A DNA stretch of 64,000 nt from an uncultured Lachnospiraceae bacterium (GTDB lineage: Bacteria > Bacillota > Clostridia > Lachnospirales > Lachnospiraceae), in contig CANRIG010000008.1 of NCBI GenBank assembly GCA_947630595.1, positions 1 through 64,000 of the forward strand, given 5' to 3'. The position numbers and the translations under genes are program-made. Below, in pieces: positions 35,099 through 44,857 of this stretch. Position 1 is the first letter of the stretch. Each line of letters starts with the position of its first letter. Under the pieces are notes generated by a model that saw nothing but the letters and a program-made list of their open reading frames with translations, was not told where the DNA came from and did no database searches.

Positions 35099-36122
35099 TA
35101 ATAATTTTCCTGATATCGTTAAACATCACCACCACCATCAGCAGCAGCAACAGCATCAGGCCCGTAAAATGCACCCGGGCTTCCAGCTCCGGCTCCACGG
35201 CCCGGCCGCGCACCGCCTCCACGATCAGAAACAGCAGCCGCCCGCCGTCCAGCGCCGGAATCGGCAGCAGGTTCATCACGCCCAGGTTGGCGGTCAGCAG
35301 AACCGCAAAATTCATCAGGTTCAGCAAAATATACAGCAGGCCCTCGCTCTGGCTCTCCTCGTAGACGTCCCCGATCGCGTCCACAACGCCGACCGGGCCG
35401 GAGACGTCGTTCAGCTCCACGCCGCCGCTCACCAGCATTTTCAGGCTCTGCACCGTGGTGTCAATCCAGTACCAGACCTCATACGCGCTGTACTGCAGAA
35501 CCTGCAGCGCGCTGCCTGGCTGCCGGTAGGTAACTCCCTGCAGGCCGTATAAATATCCGTAATCCGTCAGAAGCGGCGTCACCGTGGCCTCATGGCGCAC
35601 GCCGTCGCGCTCATATTCAAAGACCACCGTCTCGCCCGGATGGAACATCGAGTAGTTGGAAATCTGCCGTCCCACAAGGATATGCTTTCCGTTCATGGAG
35701 AGGATGCGGTCGCCCGCCTGCAGGCCCTCCGCGGCCGCCGGGAAGCCCTCGCTGACGCCGAGGATCACCGGAAAATCGATGCCCGCGTTGCCAATGATAA
35801 AAAGCGACAGGAAAAAGGCCAGCAGGAAATTGAACAGCGGCCCGGCCACGATCACGGACATGCGCGCCCAGACCGATTTGCTGCCGAACGAACCCTCGCC
35901 CTCCTCCGAGCCGTCCTCGCCCAGCATCATGCAGGAGCCGCCGAACGGCAGGATTTTCCACGAATAGCGCGTGCCGCCCGCCTCAAAGCTGACGATGCGC
36001 GGACCCATGCCGAGCGAAAACTCGAGAACAGTGATCCCGTTCAGCTTCGCCAGCAGGAAATGGCCCAGCTCATGCACAATGATAATCAGGCTGAATACCA
36101 GCAGCGCAACGATAATTTTCAC
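35094..36122 (-). CDS. rseP: RIP metalloprotease RseP
   Basis: Site-2 intramembrane protease. 342 residues: HExxH in IVHELGHFLLAKLNGI near the N-terminus, PDZ domain (GVSEGFPAAAEGLQAGDRIL), and the second metal motif NLLPIPALDGGRLLFL near the C-terminus, with four or so helices. In Bacillus it cleaves anti-sigma RsiW and signal peptides. Last gene of pyrH-frr-uppS-cdsA-dxr-rseP. Confidence 0.94.
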   Translation of the reverse strand: MKIIVALLVFSLIIIVHELGHFLLAKLNGITVLEFSLGMGPRIVSFEAGGTRYSWKILPFGGSCMMLGEDGSEEGEGSFGSKSVWARMSVIVAGPLFNFLLAFFLSLFIIGNAGIDFPVILGVSEGFPAAAEGLQAGDRILSMNGKHILVGRQISNYSMFHPGETVVFEYERDGVRHEATVTPLLTDYGYLYGLQGVTYRQPGSALQVLQYSAYEVWYWIDTTVQSLKMLVSGGVELNDVSGPVGVVDAIGDVYEESQSEGLLYILLNLMNFAVLLTANLGVMNLLPIPALDGGRLLFLIVEAVRGRAVEPELEARVHFTGLMLLLLLMVVVMFNDIRKIIM

Positions 36123-36125
36123 TTC

Positions 36126-37268
36126 TTACCACCTGCTTTCAATCCTCTCATATACGCTCTTTTCCGTGTCCAGAATCTGCTGCACATCCGGCTCCTCAAT
36201 CACCCGGTGCGCGTCCATGCAGTCGCGTATGATATCGTAAATCTGCGTAAACCCGATTTCCCGGCGCAGGAATTTGCTGACCGCCCGCTCGTTGGCCGCA
36301 TTGAACACCGTCGGCATGGAACCGCCTTTTTCGGCCGCCTCAAACGCGTAGGCCAGCCCCCGGAACGTCTCCATGTCGGGATTTTCAAAGGTAATGCTGC
36401 CCAGCGCGGCGAAATCCAGCCGCGCGCCGCCCAGATACCGCCGCTGCGGATAATAGAGCGCATACTGAATCGGCAGTTTCATGTCCGGCGTCCCCAGCTG
36501 CGCGATCACGGCCCCGTCGGCAAACTGCACCATGGAATGAATCACGCTCTGCGGCTGCACGACCACCTGAATCTGCGAAAGCTCCACGCCGAACAGCCAG
36601 CGGGCCTCCATCACCTCGAGCCCCTTGTTGACCATGCTCGCCGAGTCGATGGTAATCTTCTGCCCCATCGCCCAGTTCGGATGCTTCAGCGCGTCCTCCA
36701 CCCGGACGGCGCGCAGTTCGTCACAGCTCTTTCCGCGGAACGGGCCGCCGGACGCGGTCAGCAGGATTTTCTCGATCTGCCGCCCGTCCTCGCCGTTCAG
36801 CGACTGGAAAATGGCGCTGTGCTCGCTGTCCACCGGCAGAATGCGGACGCCGTGCTCCCGCGCCAGCGGCATGATGATGTGCCCCGCCGTCACCAGCGTT
36901 TCTTTATTGGCCAGAGCGATATCCTTGCCGGCCCGGATTCCCTCGATCGTCGGCACGATGCCGATCATGCCCACGATCGCCGTCACCAGAATTTCCGATT
37001 CCGCGCAGACGGCCACCGCCCGCAGGCCCTCCATCCCGGACAGAATCTCCACCGGGAGGTCCGCCGTCGCCGTGCGCAGGCTCTTTGCATCCTCCTCCGA
37101 CCACACCGCGGCCATGCGCGGCCGGAACTCCCGAATCTGCCGCTCCAGCAGCTTAATGTTTCTGCCCGCGCTCAGGGCCGCCACGCGGATGTCCCCGTTT
37201 GCGCGCACCACCTCCAGCGTCTGCGTGCCGATGGAACCCGTCGAGCCGAGAATCGCTATTGTTTTCAT
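36126..37268 (-). CDS. dxr: 1-deoxy-D-xylulose-5-phosphate reductoisomerase
   Basis: Second step of the MEP isoprenoid pathway, NADPH-dependent. 380 residues: Rossmann MKTIAILGSTGSIGTQTLEV, LANKETLVTAGHIIMPLA, metal site LPVDSEHSAIFQSLNG, and LTASGGPFRG. The ATG at 37268 begins directly at the Rossmann strand, with GGAAGCG upstream; the longer frame has no motif. It feeds isoprenoid precursors to UppS in the same operon. Confidence 0.96.
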   Translation of the reverse strand: MKTIAILGSTGSIGTQTLEVVRANGDIRVAALSAGRNIKLLERQIREFRPRMAAVWSEEDAKSLRTATADLPVEILSGMEGLRAVAVCAESEILVTAIVGMIGIVPTIEGIRAGKDIALANKETLVTAGHIIMPLAREHGVRILPVDSEHSAIFQSLNGEDGRQIEKILLTASGGPFRGKSCDELRAVRVEDALKHPNWAMGQKITIDSASMVNKGLEVMEARWLFGVELSQIQVVVQPQSVIHSMVQFADGAVIAQLGTPDMKLPIQYALYYPQRRYLGGARLDFAALGSITFENPDMETFRGLAYAFEAAEKGGSMPTVFNAANERAVSKFLRREIGFTQIYDIIRDCMDAHRVIEEPDVQQILDTEKSVYERIESRW

Positions 37269-37320
37269 CCGTATTTCGCTTCCTTTCCCGCCATTCGCAC
37301 TTCGCGGCCCCGCCTCACGC

Positions 37321-38139
37321 TCAGAGCCGCCCCACAAGCGCCTGTGCCAGATAATAGATCACCGGCGCGATAAAAATCACACTGTCAAACCGGTCCAGAA
37401 TCCCGCCGTGCCCGGGAATCAGCGTCCCGTAATCCTTGATGCCGTGGTTGCGCTTGATGGCGGAGGCCGCCAGGTCGCCGACCATCGAAATCAGGCCGCC
37501 CGCCGCGCAGATCAGCGCAAAAACCGGCACGCATTTGGAGCCGCTTTGCAGATGCCCGGACACCGCCGCCCCGTAAATCGCGCCCAGCAAGGCCGCGCCA
37601 ACTACGCCGCCGACCGCGCCCTCGACCGATTTCTTGGGGCTGAGCTTCGGCGACATTTTATGCTTCCCGATCAGCATCCCCACGCAGTAGGCGCAGGTAT
37701 CGCAGCCCCAGGAAGCCAGAAAAATCAGCCACACCAGAAACACGCCCTCCGGCATCGTCCGCAGCTCGTAGATGCAGGAAAGCATGACGCCGACGTAAAC
37801 CAGCCCGAAAAACGCGGCCGTCACCTGCTCCGTGCGGTAGCGCGGGTACGCAAACACATAAACCGCCATCTGTACAATCAGAAATGCAATCAGCACTGTC
37901 ATAGTATATGCCGCAAGCCCGCAAAATACTATTATATAATAAGCCGCGCAGCCCAGATACCCGGTCAGGGCCAGCGGGGAAAATCCGCTCTCCTCCACGC
38001 CGGTCGCGCGGTACAGTTCCCTCATGCCGGTCACGGAAATCGCAAACAGCCCCGCGGCCAGCACCGGGCCTCCCGTAATCAGAAAAAACAGCGCGAGAAT
38101 GACAAGCACAATCCCGCTGATCAGCCTCGTCCGAAACAT
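37321..38139 (-). CDS. cdsA: Phosphatidate cytidylyltransferase
   Basis: Makes CDP-diacylglycerol from phosphatidic acid and CTP. 272 residues, about eight helices. The signature is SAIKRNHGIKDYGTLIPGHG followed by GILDRFDS near the C-terminus. The ATG at 38139 follows GGGAGGAATAGCT and lies two bases after uppS. The DNA upstream in frame belongs to uppS. Confidence 0.95.
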   Translation of the reverse strand: MFRTRLISGIVLVILALFFLITGGPVLAAGLFAISVTGMRELYRATGVEESGFSPLALTGYLGCAAYYIIVFCGLAAYTMTVLIAFLIVQMAVYVFAYPRYRTEQVTAAFFGLVYVGVMLSCIYELRTMPEGVFLVWLIFLASWGCDTCAYCVGMLIGKHKMSPKLSPKKSVEGAVGGVVGAALLGAIYGAAVSGHLQSGSKCVPVFALICAAGGLISMVGDLAASAIKRNHGIKDYGTLIPGHGGILDRFDSVIFIAPVIYYLAQALVGRL

Positions 38140-38141
38140 AG

Positions 38142-38849
38142 CTATTCCTCCCTGACGCCGCCGTAGCGCCGTTCGCGGCCGTTGTATTTCTCGATGGCCT
38201 TCCACAGGTCGTCCTTCGTAAACGCCGGCCACGGCACCTCCGTAAAATAAAATTCCGTGTAGGCCAGCTGCCACATCAGATAATTGGAGAGCCTCAGCTC
38301 GCCGCTGGTGCGGATCAGCAGGTCGGGGTCGGGCACTCCGGCCGTGTCCAGATAGCCGGAAAAACAGTCCTCCGTGATCTCCTCCGGCTGCAACTTTCCC
38401 TCCGCGCAGTCCTGCGCGACCCTGCGGACCGCGCGCACAATCTCGTCGCGGCTGCCGTAGTTGATGGCGATCTGGAAATTGAGCCCGGTGTTGTCTTTCG
38501 AGGACTCCACCAGGTCCCGCAGGCTTTTCTGCAGGTCCTCATCCAGCGCCCGCGGATCGCCGAGCACCCGCACCTTCATATTATTATCGCGCGCCGTCTT
38601 GATGCAGGTCTTCGTGTACCTGCGGAACAGCCGCATCAGCGCGTCCACCTCGTCCTTGGAACGCTTCCAGTTTTCCGTCGAAAAAAGATAGACGGTGAGG
38701 TATTTGATGCCCATGTTGTAGGCGTCCTCGCAGATGATCTCCAGATTTTTGGCCCCGCGCACATGCCCGTAATTGCGCGGCCGGCCCATGCTTTTGGCCC
38801 AGCGTCCGTTTCCGTCGAGAATAATCGCCACATGCTGCGGAATGACCAT
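38142..38849 (-). CDS. uppS: Undecaprenyl diphosphate synthase
   Basis: Cis-prenyltransferase making C55-PP, the lipid carrier for cell wall and the surface polymer encoded at the right of this window. 235 residues: HVAIILDGNGRWAKSMGRPR (catalytic Asp), GHVRGAKNLE, YLTVYLFSTENWKR, and DLLIRTSGELRLSNYLMWQL. Full length. Confidence 0.97.
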   Translation of the reverse strand: MVIPQHVAIILDGNGRWAKSMGRPRNYGHVRGAKNLEIICEDAYNMGIKYLTVYLFSTENWKRSKDEVDALMRLFRRYTKTCIKTARDNNMKVRVLGDPRALDEDLQKSLRDLVESSKDNTGLNFQIAINYGSRDEIVRAVRRVAQDCAEGKLQPEEITEDCFSGYLDTAGVPDPDLLIRTSGELRLSNYLMWQLAYTEFYFTEVPWPAFTKDDLWKAIEKYNGRERRYGGVREE

Positions 38850-38918
38850 AACGCTCCCTCCCCAAAATGGGGCCGTTGCAAAATACGGCGGTGGTATTTT
38901 TACAGCAGCCCCATACGT

Positions 38919-39470
38919 TTAAACTGTGAGAATCTCCTTTGACTTTTCTTCTACAGCCTTGTCAATTTCCTTGATGTACTGGTCGGTCATCTTCTGCACC
39001 GCGTCCTCCAGGTCCTTGATCTCGTCCTCGGACACGTCGCCCTTGCCCAGCTTTTTCAGGTAATCGTTGGCATCCCTGCGGATATTGCGGACCGCCACCT
39101 TGCCGGCCTCGCCCTTTTTCCTGATGTCTTTCACGAGGTCTTTTCTGCGCTCCTCCGTGAGCTCCGGGAAAATCAGGCGGATGATCTTTCCGTCGTTCGA
39201 TGGATGGATGCCGATATCCGAAGTCATGATCGCCTTCTCAATCTCCCGGACCATGGACGGCTCCCATGGCTGAATCTGCAGCACCCGCGCCTCCGGCACC
39301 GTGATGTTGCCCACCTGCTGAAGCGGGGTCGGCGTGCCGTAATAGTTCACCCGGATCTTGTTCAGCACGTTCGGATTCGCGCGGCCCGCGCGAACGGTCG
39401 CAAACTCCGACAGAAGATTGTTGTAGGTTTTCGTCATTTTTTCGTCGTACACTTTGATTCTCTCATCCAT
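38919..39470 (-). CDS. frr: Ribosome recycling factor
   Basis: Splits post-termination ribosomes with EF-G. 183 residues. FATVRAGRANPNVLNKIRVN and YYGTPTPLQQVGNITVPEAR form the hinge region; EIEKAIMTSDIGIHPSNDGK follows. AAGGAGGG precedes the ATG. Confidence 0.97.
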   Translation of the reverse strand: MDERIKVYDEKMTKTYNNLLSEFATVRAGRANPNVLNKIRVNYYGTPTPLQQVGNITVPEARVLQIQPWEPSMVREIEKAIMTSDIGIHPSNDGKIIRLIFPELTEERRKDLVKDIRKKGEAGKVAVRNIRRDANDYLKKLGKGDVSEDEIKDLEDAVQKMTDQYIKEIDKAVEEKSKEILTV

Positions 39471-39559
39471 TTTCTTTCCCTCCTTAATGTCTCATATCAT
39501 TGCAAAACCCGCTAATGCCTTATATCATTTTGAGGCTCAGTGATATCTCCCGTACCGGT

Positions 39560-40255
39560 TCAGACCGTGACCCGCGTCCCGCGCAGAGCGCCGTTCACAG
39601 TGTCCACAATGCTGTTTTCCTGGTTCAGCCCGAACACCAGCATCGGCATCCGGTTCTCCATGCACAGAATCGACGCCGTCATATCGACTACGCCCAGCTT
39701 GCGGTCGATGACCTCCTGAATGCTGATCTCGTCGTATTTGTGCGCGTCCGGATGATCCTTGGGGTCTTGGTCGTACACGCCGTCCACCGATTTCGCCAGC
39801 AGAATCACGTCCGCTTCGATCTCCACCGCCCGCAGCACGGTCGCCGTATCCGTCGAGAAATACGGGTGCCCGGTGCCGCCGGCAAAGAATACGACCGTTC
39901 CCTCCGCAAAGTACTCATTCACACGGTCTTTGGAGAACAGCTCCGTAAACGCGCCGCAGACAAACGGCGTCATCACCGCCGTCTTCAGCCCGACGGACCG
40001 GAAAATCTCCGAAACGTAAATGCAATTCATCACCGTGGCCAGCATCCCGATCTGATCGGCCTTGGTGCGGTCGATGTTCTCGCTGGAACGCCCGCGCCAG
40101 AAATTGCCGCCGCCGATGACGATGCCGATCTCCATGCCCTGATCCGCCAGCGTCTTCACCTGGCGCGCCACCCCGGCGACCGTGGGTTCGTCAAATCCAG
40201 TTTTCTTGTCCCCGGCCAGCGCTTCGCCGCTTAACTTTAAAAGAATTCGCTTCAT
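39560..40255 (-). CDS. pyrH: UMP kinase
   Basis: Hexameric bacterial UMP kinase. 231 residues: LLKLSGEALAGDKKTGFDEP, IGIVIGGGNFWRGR, LRAVEIEADVILLAKSVDGV, and CMENRMPMLVFGLNQENSIV. AAGGAGAGG before the ATG. First gene of the pyrH-to-rseP operon. Confidence 0.96.
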   Translation of the reverse strand: MKRILLKLSGEALAGDKKTGFDEPTVAGVARQVKTLADQGMEIGIVIGGGNFWRGRSSENIDRTKADQIGMLATVMNCIYVSEIFRSVGLKTAVMTPFVCGAFTELFSKDRVNEYFAEGTVVFFAGGTGHPYFSTDTATVLRAVEIEADVILLAKSVDGVYDQDPKDHPDAHKYDEISIQEVIDRKLGVVDMTASILCMENRMPMLVFGLNQENSIVDTVNGALRGTRVTV

Positions 40256-40351
40256 TTTGTGTCCTCTCCTTGCTTTCGTGAGTATTATACCAGTTGTCGG
40301 CGGTAAAATCTACTATTATTTCTGAAATGAAAGCCCGGTCTCCATGCGGGA

Positions 40352-40383
40352 GCAGGCGGCAGGTCCGCCTGCCGGATTTTTTC
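40352..40383 (+). terminator. Hairpin with T-run, plus-strand terminator-like
   Basis: CGGCAGG / CCTGCCG with loop TCCG (40357-40374), or GCAGGCGG / CCGCCTGC in an alternative register, followed by ATTTTTTC on the plus strand. No rightward gene precedes it. It may stop antisense transcription into the P-type ATPase gene, or serve the leftward ATPase transcript inefficiently. Confidence 0.4.
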
Positions 40384-40419
40384 TGCATCAGAGACGCTGC
40401 CCTGCATGCGCAAAAATCG

Positions 40420-43353
40420 TCACTGCGCAATTCTCTGTTTTTGCCTTCTCTGCATATAAATTTGCGACAACTTCTTGATCCCGATGTTCAGATAGCGGAA
40501 AATCGGCTCCGTGATGATCGCGAAAATCACCAGCAGCATCACGCATTTTTTGGAAATGCTGGTGATGGCAAAAATGCTGCTGACGAAAATCATGCAGTAA
40601 AGCAGGCCCGCCGCCATGCCGAACCACAGAAACCAGTGGTATTTCGTCATCGGGGAGGCGATCTGGTACAGAATCATCAGACCGACGATCGCCAGCACGA
40701 TCGTGGACGAGGTCGAAACGTCGTTCTCGCTCACGCTGAATTCAATGCAGAACAGGTACAGGCCGCTGACCACGATAAAATCGGTGAGGCCGCCCGGCAG
40801 CGCCTTGAACAGCACGTTGCTCATAAAATGCCCCTGAATCCGGTCGGTGTTCTGCTCCAGCGACATCACAAACGCCGGAATGCCGATCGTAAACATGCTG
40901 ATCAGCGAAATCTGCGACGGCTCCAGCGGATAGTTGATCGTCAGCACGATCGTGAGGATTGACAGAAACAGCGAGAAAATATTTTTTACCAGGAACAGGC
41001 TGGCCGTGCGCTCGATGTTGTTGACCACGCGCCGCCCCTCCGCCACCACGGACGGCATCCTGGAGAAGTCGGATTCCAGCAGGACGAGCTGCGCCACCTG
41101 CGCGGCCGCGTCGCTGCCCGAGGCCATGGCGACGCTGCAGTCGGCGTCCTTGAGCGCCAGCACGTCGTTGACGCCGTCCCCGGTCATGGCCACGGTATGC
41201 CCCGCGTCCTTGAGCGCGCTCACCATCTGCCGCTTCTGATCCGGCGTCACGCGGCCGAACACCGCGTACTTTCTCACCGCGTCCCGGATCATCTCCTCGT
41301 CCGTCAGCGTCTCCGCGTCCACGTAGGCGTCGGCGTTCTGAATGCCGGCCTCCTTCGCAATCTCGGAAACCGTGATCGGATTGTCCCCCGAAATCACCTT
41401 GATCTCCACGCCCTGGTTTGCAAAGTAGGCGAACGTCTCCCTTGCGTTCTGGCGGACAGGGTTCATCAGCAGAATCATGCCCAGCGGCTCCGCCGCCTCA
41501 GTCAGAAAACCGCCGTCCAGCACGCCCGGATAGCGGCCAAATACCAATGCCCGGAAGCCCTGGCGGCTCCAGCGCTCGATCTGCGAGGCGTAAACCGGAT
41601 ACTGCCCGCGCAGCACGATCTCCGGCGCGCCCAGCACATAGCTGGCGTCCTCAAAAACCGCCCCGCTGTACTTGGTCTGCGAGGAGAAGGAAAACACCCG
41701 CTCCGGCCGTTTGCCGCTGCGCTTACGGAAATAATCCTTGATCGCTTTCATGGTGATATTGTCGGTGGCCATCGCCGCCGCGAAATCGCCGAGCGCCAGC
41801 TCGACCTCCGCGGCTTCCTCCGCCGTGAACGCCGGAACCTCCGGTTCTGCGGTTGACGCTGTCTGGTTCGCGGCTGCGGGTCCGCCGGCTTTTGCAGTCG
41901 CAGCTCTATCTGCCCCTGCAGCCGTGATCCTGCCATCTTTTGCGGTCGCGGCTCTGCCTGCCCCTGCAGCCGTAATCCCGCCCGCTTCTGCGGCCGCGAC
42001 TCTGTCTGCTCCTGTAACCGCAGTTCCACCCGAAGCTCTATTTTCAGCCATGCCCGCAGTCCCGTCCGCGGCATCCGTCTGCGAACCCGCCTCCGCCGTG
42101 CCCGGCTGCATATCACATACGATATTTTCTGCCAGTTTTTTCCTCAGCGGCAGCAGCTTTTTGACCGCCATTGTATTATCGGTAATGGTTCCCGTCTTGT
42201 CGACGCAGAGCACGTCCACGCGCGCCAGCGTCTCGATGCACTTCATGTTGTGCACCAGCACCTTCTGCATCGCCAGCCGCACCACGCTCACCGCCAGCGC
42301 CACGCTCGCCAGCAGGTAGAGTCCCTCCGGAATCATGCCGACCACCGCCGCCACCGTCGCGGTCACACTCCCGCGCACCGAAGTCTCATTGATAAAATAC
42401 TGCTGGCTGAACAGAATAACTGCAATCGGAATAATCACAATGCCGATGATTTTCACCAGACGGTCCAGCGAGCGGATCATCTCGGATACTTCCTCGTCGT
42501 TCATCGCCTTGGCCTGCAGCGTGAGCTGGGACACGTAGGAGTCCTTGCCGACCTTGTCGACCCGGCCCCGGCACTTGCCGGACACCACAAAGCTGCCGGA
42601 CAGCAGCTGGTCGCCCTTTCTCTTGAGCACCTGGTCGGATTCTCCGGTGATCAGCGACTCGTTGACCAGAATCTCGCCGTCCGCCACGACCGCGTCCGCC
42701 GGAATCTGGTTGCCCGCGGAGAAAACCACGACGTCGTCGAGCACCAGCTCCTCCGCCGGCACCACAACCTCCGCCCCGCCGCGCACCACCGTGTTTTTGG
42801 GCGCATTCAGGATACTCAGGTCGTCGAGCACCTTTTTGGCGCGCAGCTCCTGAACGATACCGATCAGCGTATTGGCGATGATCACCGGCAAAAACGTCAG
42901 GTCCCGGAACGAGCCGACCAGAACCAGCACGACGGTAATCACAAAAAATACCAGATTAAAATAAGTAAAGATGTTGCTGTAGATAATTTCCCGTTTCGAC
43001 TTGGAGGGGGGCTCGATGGCATGGTTGACCTCCCCGCAGTCGATGTGCTCCTGCACCTGCTCCGGGGTAAGCCCGACGGCAAGGTCCGGCTCAAAGCGCT
43101 TGTATATGACGATCTTTTCCGGAATCCGCAGCTCCTCCGGAATCACCTTGGTCCGTCTGAACTTCTGCCGGATGGACTTGATGCTGCGCCACAGATCCCT
43201 GCTCTCTTTCGGCTCCTGTTTTATCTCCTGTGAAACAGCGAAGCTGTCTCCCTGCCCCGCCGGGGCCTGTACTGCGTTCTGTCCCTGGGGCATGCTTTCC
43301 TGCGTCTGCTGATTTTCCACGGCCTGTACCATTCCTGTCCTGTTTTTGTTCAT
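40420..43353 (-). CDS. CtpE-like cation-transporting P-type ATPase with an internal repeat insert
   Basis: 977-residue P-type ATPase. TGES loop: NESLITGESDQVLKRKGD. Transmembrane Pro motif: VGMIPEGLYLLASVALAVSV. Phosphorylation site DKTGTIT near 390; hinge TGDGVNDVLALKDADCSVAM near 724; hydrophobic C-terminal helices. The PEGL motif and no N-terminal metal-binding domain resemble CtpE-type (Ca2+-linked) pumps. The N-terminal ~50 residues are Gln-rich. Residues ~420-500, in the nucleotide-binding domain, are an Ala/Gly/Thr-rich insert built on three 16-residue repeats. No clear Shine-Dalgarno precedes the ATG. Ion specificity is inferred. Confidence 0.88.
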   Translation of the reverse strand: MNKNRTGMVQAVENQQTQESMPQGQNAVQAPAGQGDSFAVSQEIKQEPKESRDLWRSIKSIRQKFRRTKVIPEELRIPEKIVIYKRFEPDLAVGLTPEQVQEHIDCGEVNHAIEPPSKSKREIIYSNIFTYFNLVFFVITVVLVLVGSFRDLTFLPVIIANTLIGIVQELRAKKVLDDLSILNAPKNTVVRGGAEVVVPAEELVLDDVVVFSAGNQIPADAVVADGEILVNESLITGESDQVLKRKGDQLLSGSFVVSGKCRGRVDKVGKDSYVSQLTLQAKAMNDEEVSEMIRSLDRLVKIIGIVIIPIAVILFSQQYFINETSVRGSVTATVAAVVGMIPEGLYLLASVALAVSVVRLAMQKVLVHNMKCIETLARVDVLCVDKTGTITDNTMAVKKLLPLRKKLAENIVCDMQPGTAEAGSQTDAADGTAGMAENRASGGTAVTGADRVAAAEAGGITAAGAGRAATAKDGRITAAGADRAATAKAGGPAAANQTASTAEPEVPAFTAEEAAEVELALGDFAAAMATDNITMKAIKDYFRKRSGKRPERVFSFSSQTKYSGAVFEDASYVLGAPEIVLRGQYPVYASQIERWSRQGFRALVFGRYPGVLDGGFLTEAAEPLGMILLMNPVRQNARETFAYFANQGVEIKVISGDNPITVSEIAKEAGIQNADAYVDAETLTDEEMIRDAVRKYAVFGRVTPDQKRQMVSALKDAGHTVAMTGDGVNDVLALKDADCSVAMASGSDAAAQVAQLVLLESDFSRMPSVVAEGRRVVNNIERTASLFLVKNIFSLFLSILTIVLTINYPLEPSQISLISMFTIGIPAFVMSLEQNTDRIQGHFMSNVLFKALPGGLTDFIVVSGLYLFCIEFSVSENDVSTSSTIVLAIVGLMILYQIASPMTKYHWFLWFGMAAGLLYCMIFVSSIFAITSISKKCVMLLVIFAIITEPIFRYLNIGIKKLSQIYMQRRQKQRIAQ
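41889..42032. repeat. 48-bp in-frame minisatellite inside the P-type ATPase gene
   Basis: Three 48-base units in tandem, each encoding 16 residues such as RAATAKDGRITAAGAD. The two left units are most alike; the third is diverged (CTCCTGTAACCGCAGTTCC for CCCCTGCAGCCGTAATCCC). The unit length keeps the frame, so copy-number change would alter the protein without breaking it. Confidence 0.8.
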
Positions 43354-43464
43354 TTTAAAATTCTATCACATTACCCTGCATTTTTTAACCCCCGGAAATC
43401 TGAAATTTTCTTAAACTGCAAACAGGATTCTGCCGCGGCCGTGTGTGAACTGCAACGGAACTGC

Positions 43465-43493
43465 TCTTGCCACCCGCCCAAACTTTTGCTATA
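43465..43493 (+). promoter_or_regulatory. Promoter of the CapK-flippase pair
   Basis: TTGCCA (43465-43470), 17-bp spacer, TATACT (43488-43493), with transcription starting near 43500. This rules out the in-frame ATG at 43445 and favours the start at 43535. Confidence 0.65.
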
Positions 43494-43534
43494 CTGCTAG
43501 CATGCAGAGATTGATCACAAAGGAGATGCGTTCC

Positions 43535-44842
43535 ATGGCGTTTCAGATACAGAAAAAACTGATGAACCTGAGTACCCTCTGGTACCTGCTGATTTTGGAT
43601 AAGAAGCTCACCGGCGATCCGGCGAAAATTAAGGCACGGCAAAACCGCAACGTACACCGGCTGATGAAACGCGCCTACGAGATTCCGTTTTACCGCGAGC
43701 GCTTCGACGCGTGCCGTCTGACGCCGGACGATTTTCACTGCGCCGAGGACCTCGCCCGCTTCCCGACGCTCTCCAAGGACGAGCTGCGCCGCTGGATGAA
43801 GGAGCTCTACGACACGCACCCGGACGTCCGCGACACCTGGGACGCCTCCAGCACCAGCGGTTCCACCGGCATCCCGCTCACGGTCTACCAGTCGCAGTTT
43901 GAGCACGCCTGCACGAACGCCAACTGGATCCGCGTGCTGATGTCGTTCGGCTACAATCCGTTTTTCGGGAAAATGATCTCTTTTGAATCCAGCTACCGCA
44001 CGGAAAAAAAGAAACGCGATTCCATCGTGCAGCGCCTCGGCATCCTGCGCCGGCGCATCCTCTCAGAAAAGCGCTGCGAGGGCGACGGCATGAAAGACGT
44101 GATTGCGGAATTGAATGAATATAAGCCCGATCTGATCTGCCTGCGCAAAAACTGCATCGTGCGCATCGCGCTTTACGCGCAGAAGCACGGCCTCGCCGTC
44201 CACCACCCGAAATGGTACATCCCGGTCAGCGAGATGGTGGACGAGGTCACGCGCGGCATTCTTGAGAAAACGTTCGGTCCCAATCTGGTCGACGCCTACG
44301 GCAGCGACGAGACCGGCAGCTGCATCATCAAGCGCCCCGGGCGCAGCGATTATGACATCTGCAATGATACGCATGTGGTGAATATTTATGACGAGCAGGG
44401 ACGGCTGTCCAACGACGGGCGGGTTATTATCACGCCCCTGTTCAAGACGCGTTTTCCGATTATCAATTACGACATCGGCGACGCGGCTTCTTCCTATATA
44501 AAAGACGGGCTCCGCTGCGTGACCAAAATTCACGGGCGGCTCAATGACACGGTCAAACATGAAAACGGCGACGAGACCTCGGTGCTGGAGCTGCGCAAAA
44601 TTCCCAACGGCATCACCGGCATCGCCCAGTTCCGCTACGTGCAGGAATCCTTCCACGACCTGCGCGTGGAGCTTGTGCGCGACCCGCAGGACCGCACGTA
44701 CACCGAAGACCAGATCGCCGCATTTTTCCGCGACCGGCTGACGCAGCTCTACGGCAGCGAATTTCGCATCCACATCCGCTGGCTCGACGTCATTCCGCCC
44801 GATCCCAACGGAAAACTGCGCTGTTTCGTCTGTGAGTGCTGA
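43535..44842 (+). CDS. CapK/PaaK-like adenylate-forming enzyme
   Basis: 435 residues from the ATG at 43535, nine bases after AAAGGAG. It resembles coenzyme F390 synthetase/phenylacetate-CoA ligase-like CapK proteins of polysaccharide loci: HRLMKRAYEIPFYRERFDAC, P-loop-like SSTSGSTGIPLTVYQS, LVDAYGSDETGSCIIKRPGR, and INYDIGDAASSYIKDGLRCV. It probably activates a carboxylate as an adenylate to modify a surface glycan. The substrate is not predictable. It sits 15 bases before a flippase, so the pair likely serves one polymer. Confidence 0.82.
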   Translation: MAFQIQKKLMNLSTLWYLLILDKKLTGDPAKIKARQNRNVHRLMKRAYEIPFYRERFDACRLTPDDFHCAEDLARFPTLSKDELRRWMKELYDTHPDVRDTWDASSTSGSTGIPLTVYQSQFEHACTNANWIRVLMSFGYNPFFGKMISFESSYRTEKKKRDSIVQRLGILRRRILSEKRCEGDGMKDVIAELNEYKPDLICLRKNCIVRIALYAQKHGLAVHHPKWYIPVSEMVDEVTRGILEKTFGPNLVDAYGSDETGSCIIKRPGRSDYDICNDTHVVNIYDEQGRLSNDGRVIITPLFKTRFPIINYDIGDAASSYIKDGLRCVTKIHGRLNDTVKHENGDETSVLELRKIPNGITGIAQFRYVQESFHDLRVELVRDPQDRTYTEDQIAAFFRDRLTQLYGSEFRIHIRWLDVIPPDPNGKLRCFVCEC

Positions 44843-44857
44843 ACGGGAGGTCTTCTC

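Noticed and set aside
35592-37373. 593-codon open frame antisense to rseP and dxr
   Set aside because: Spans two well-supported genes and their junction; His/Arg-rich mirror composition.
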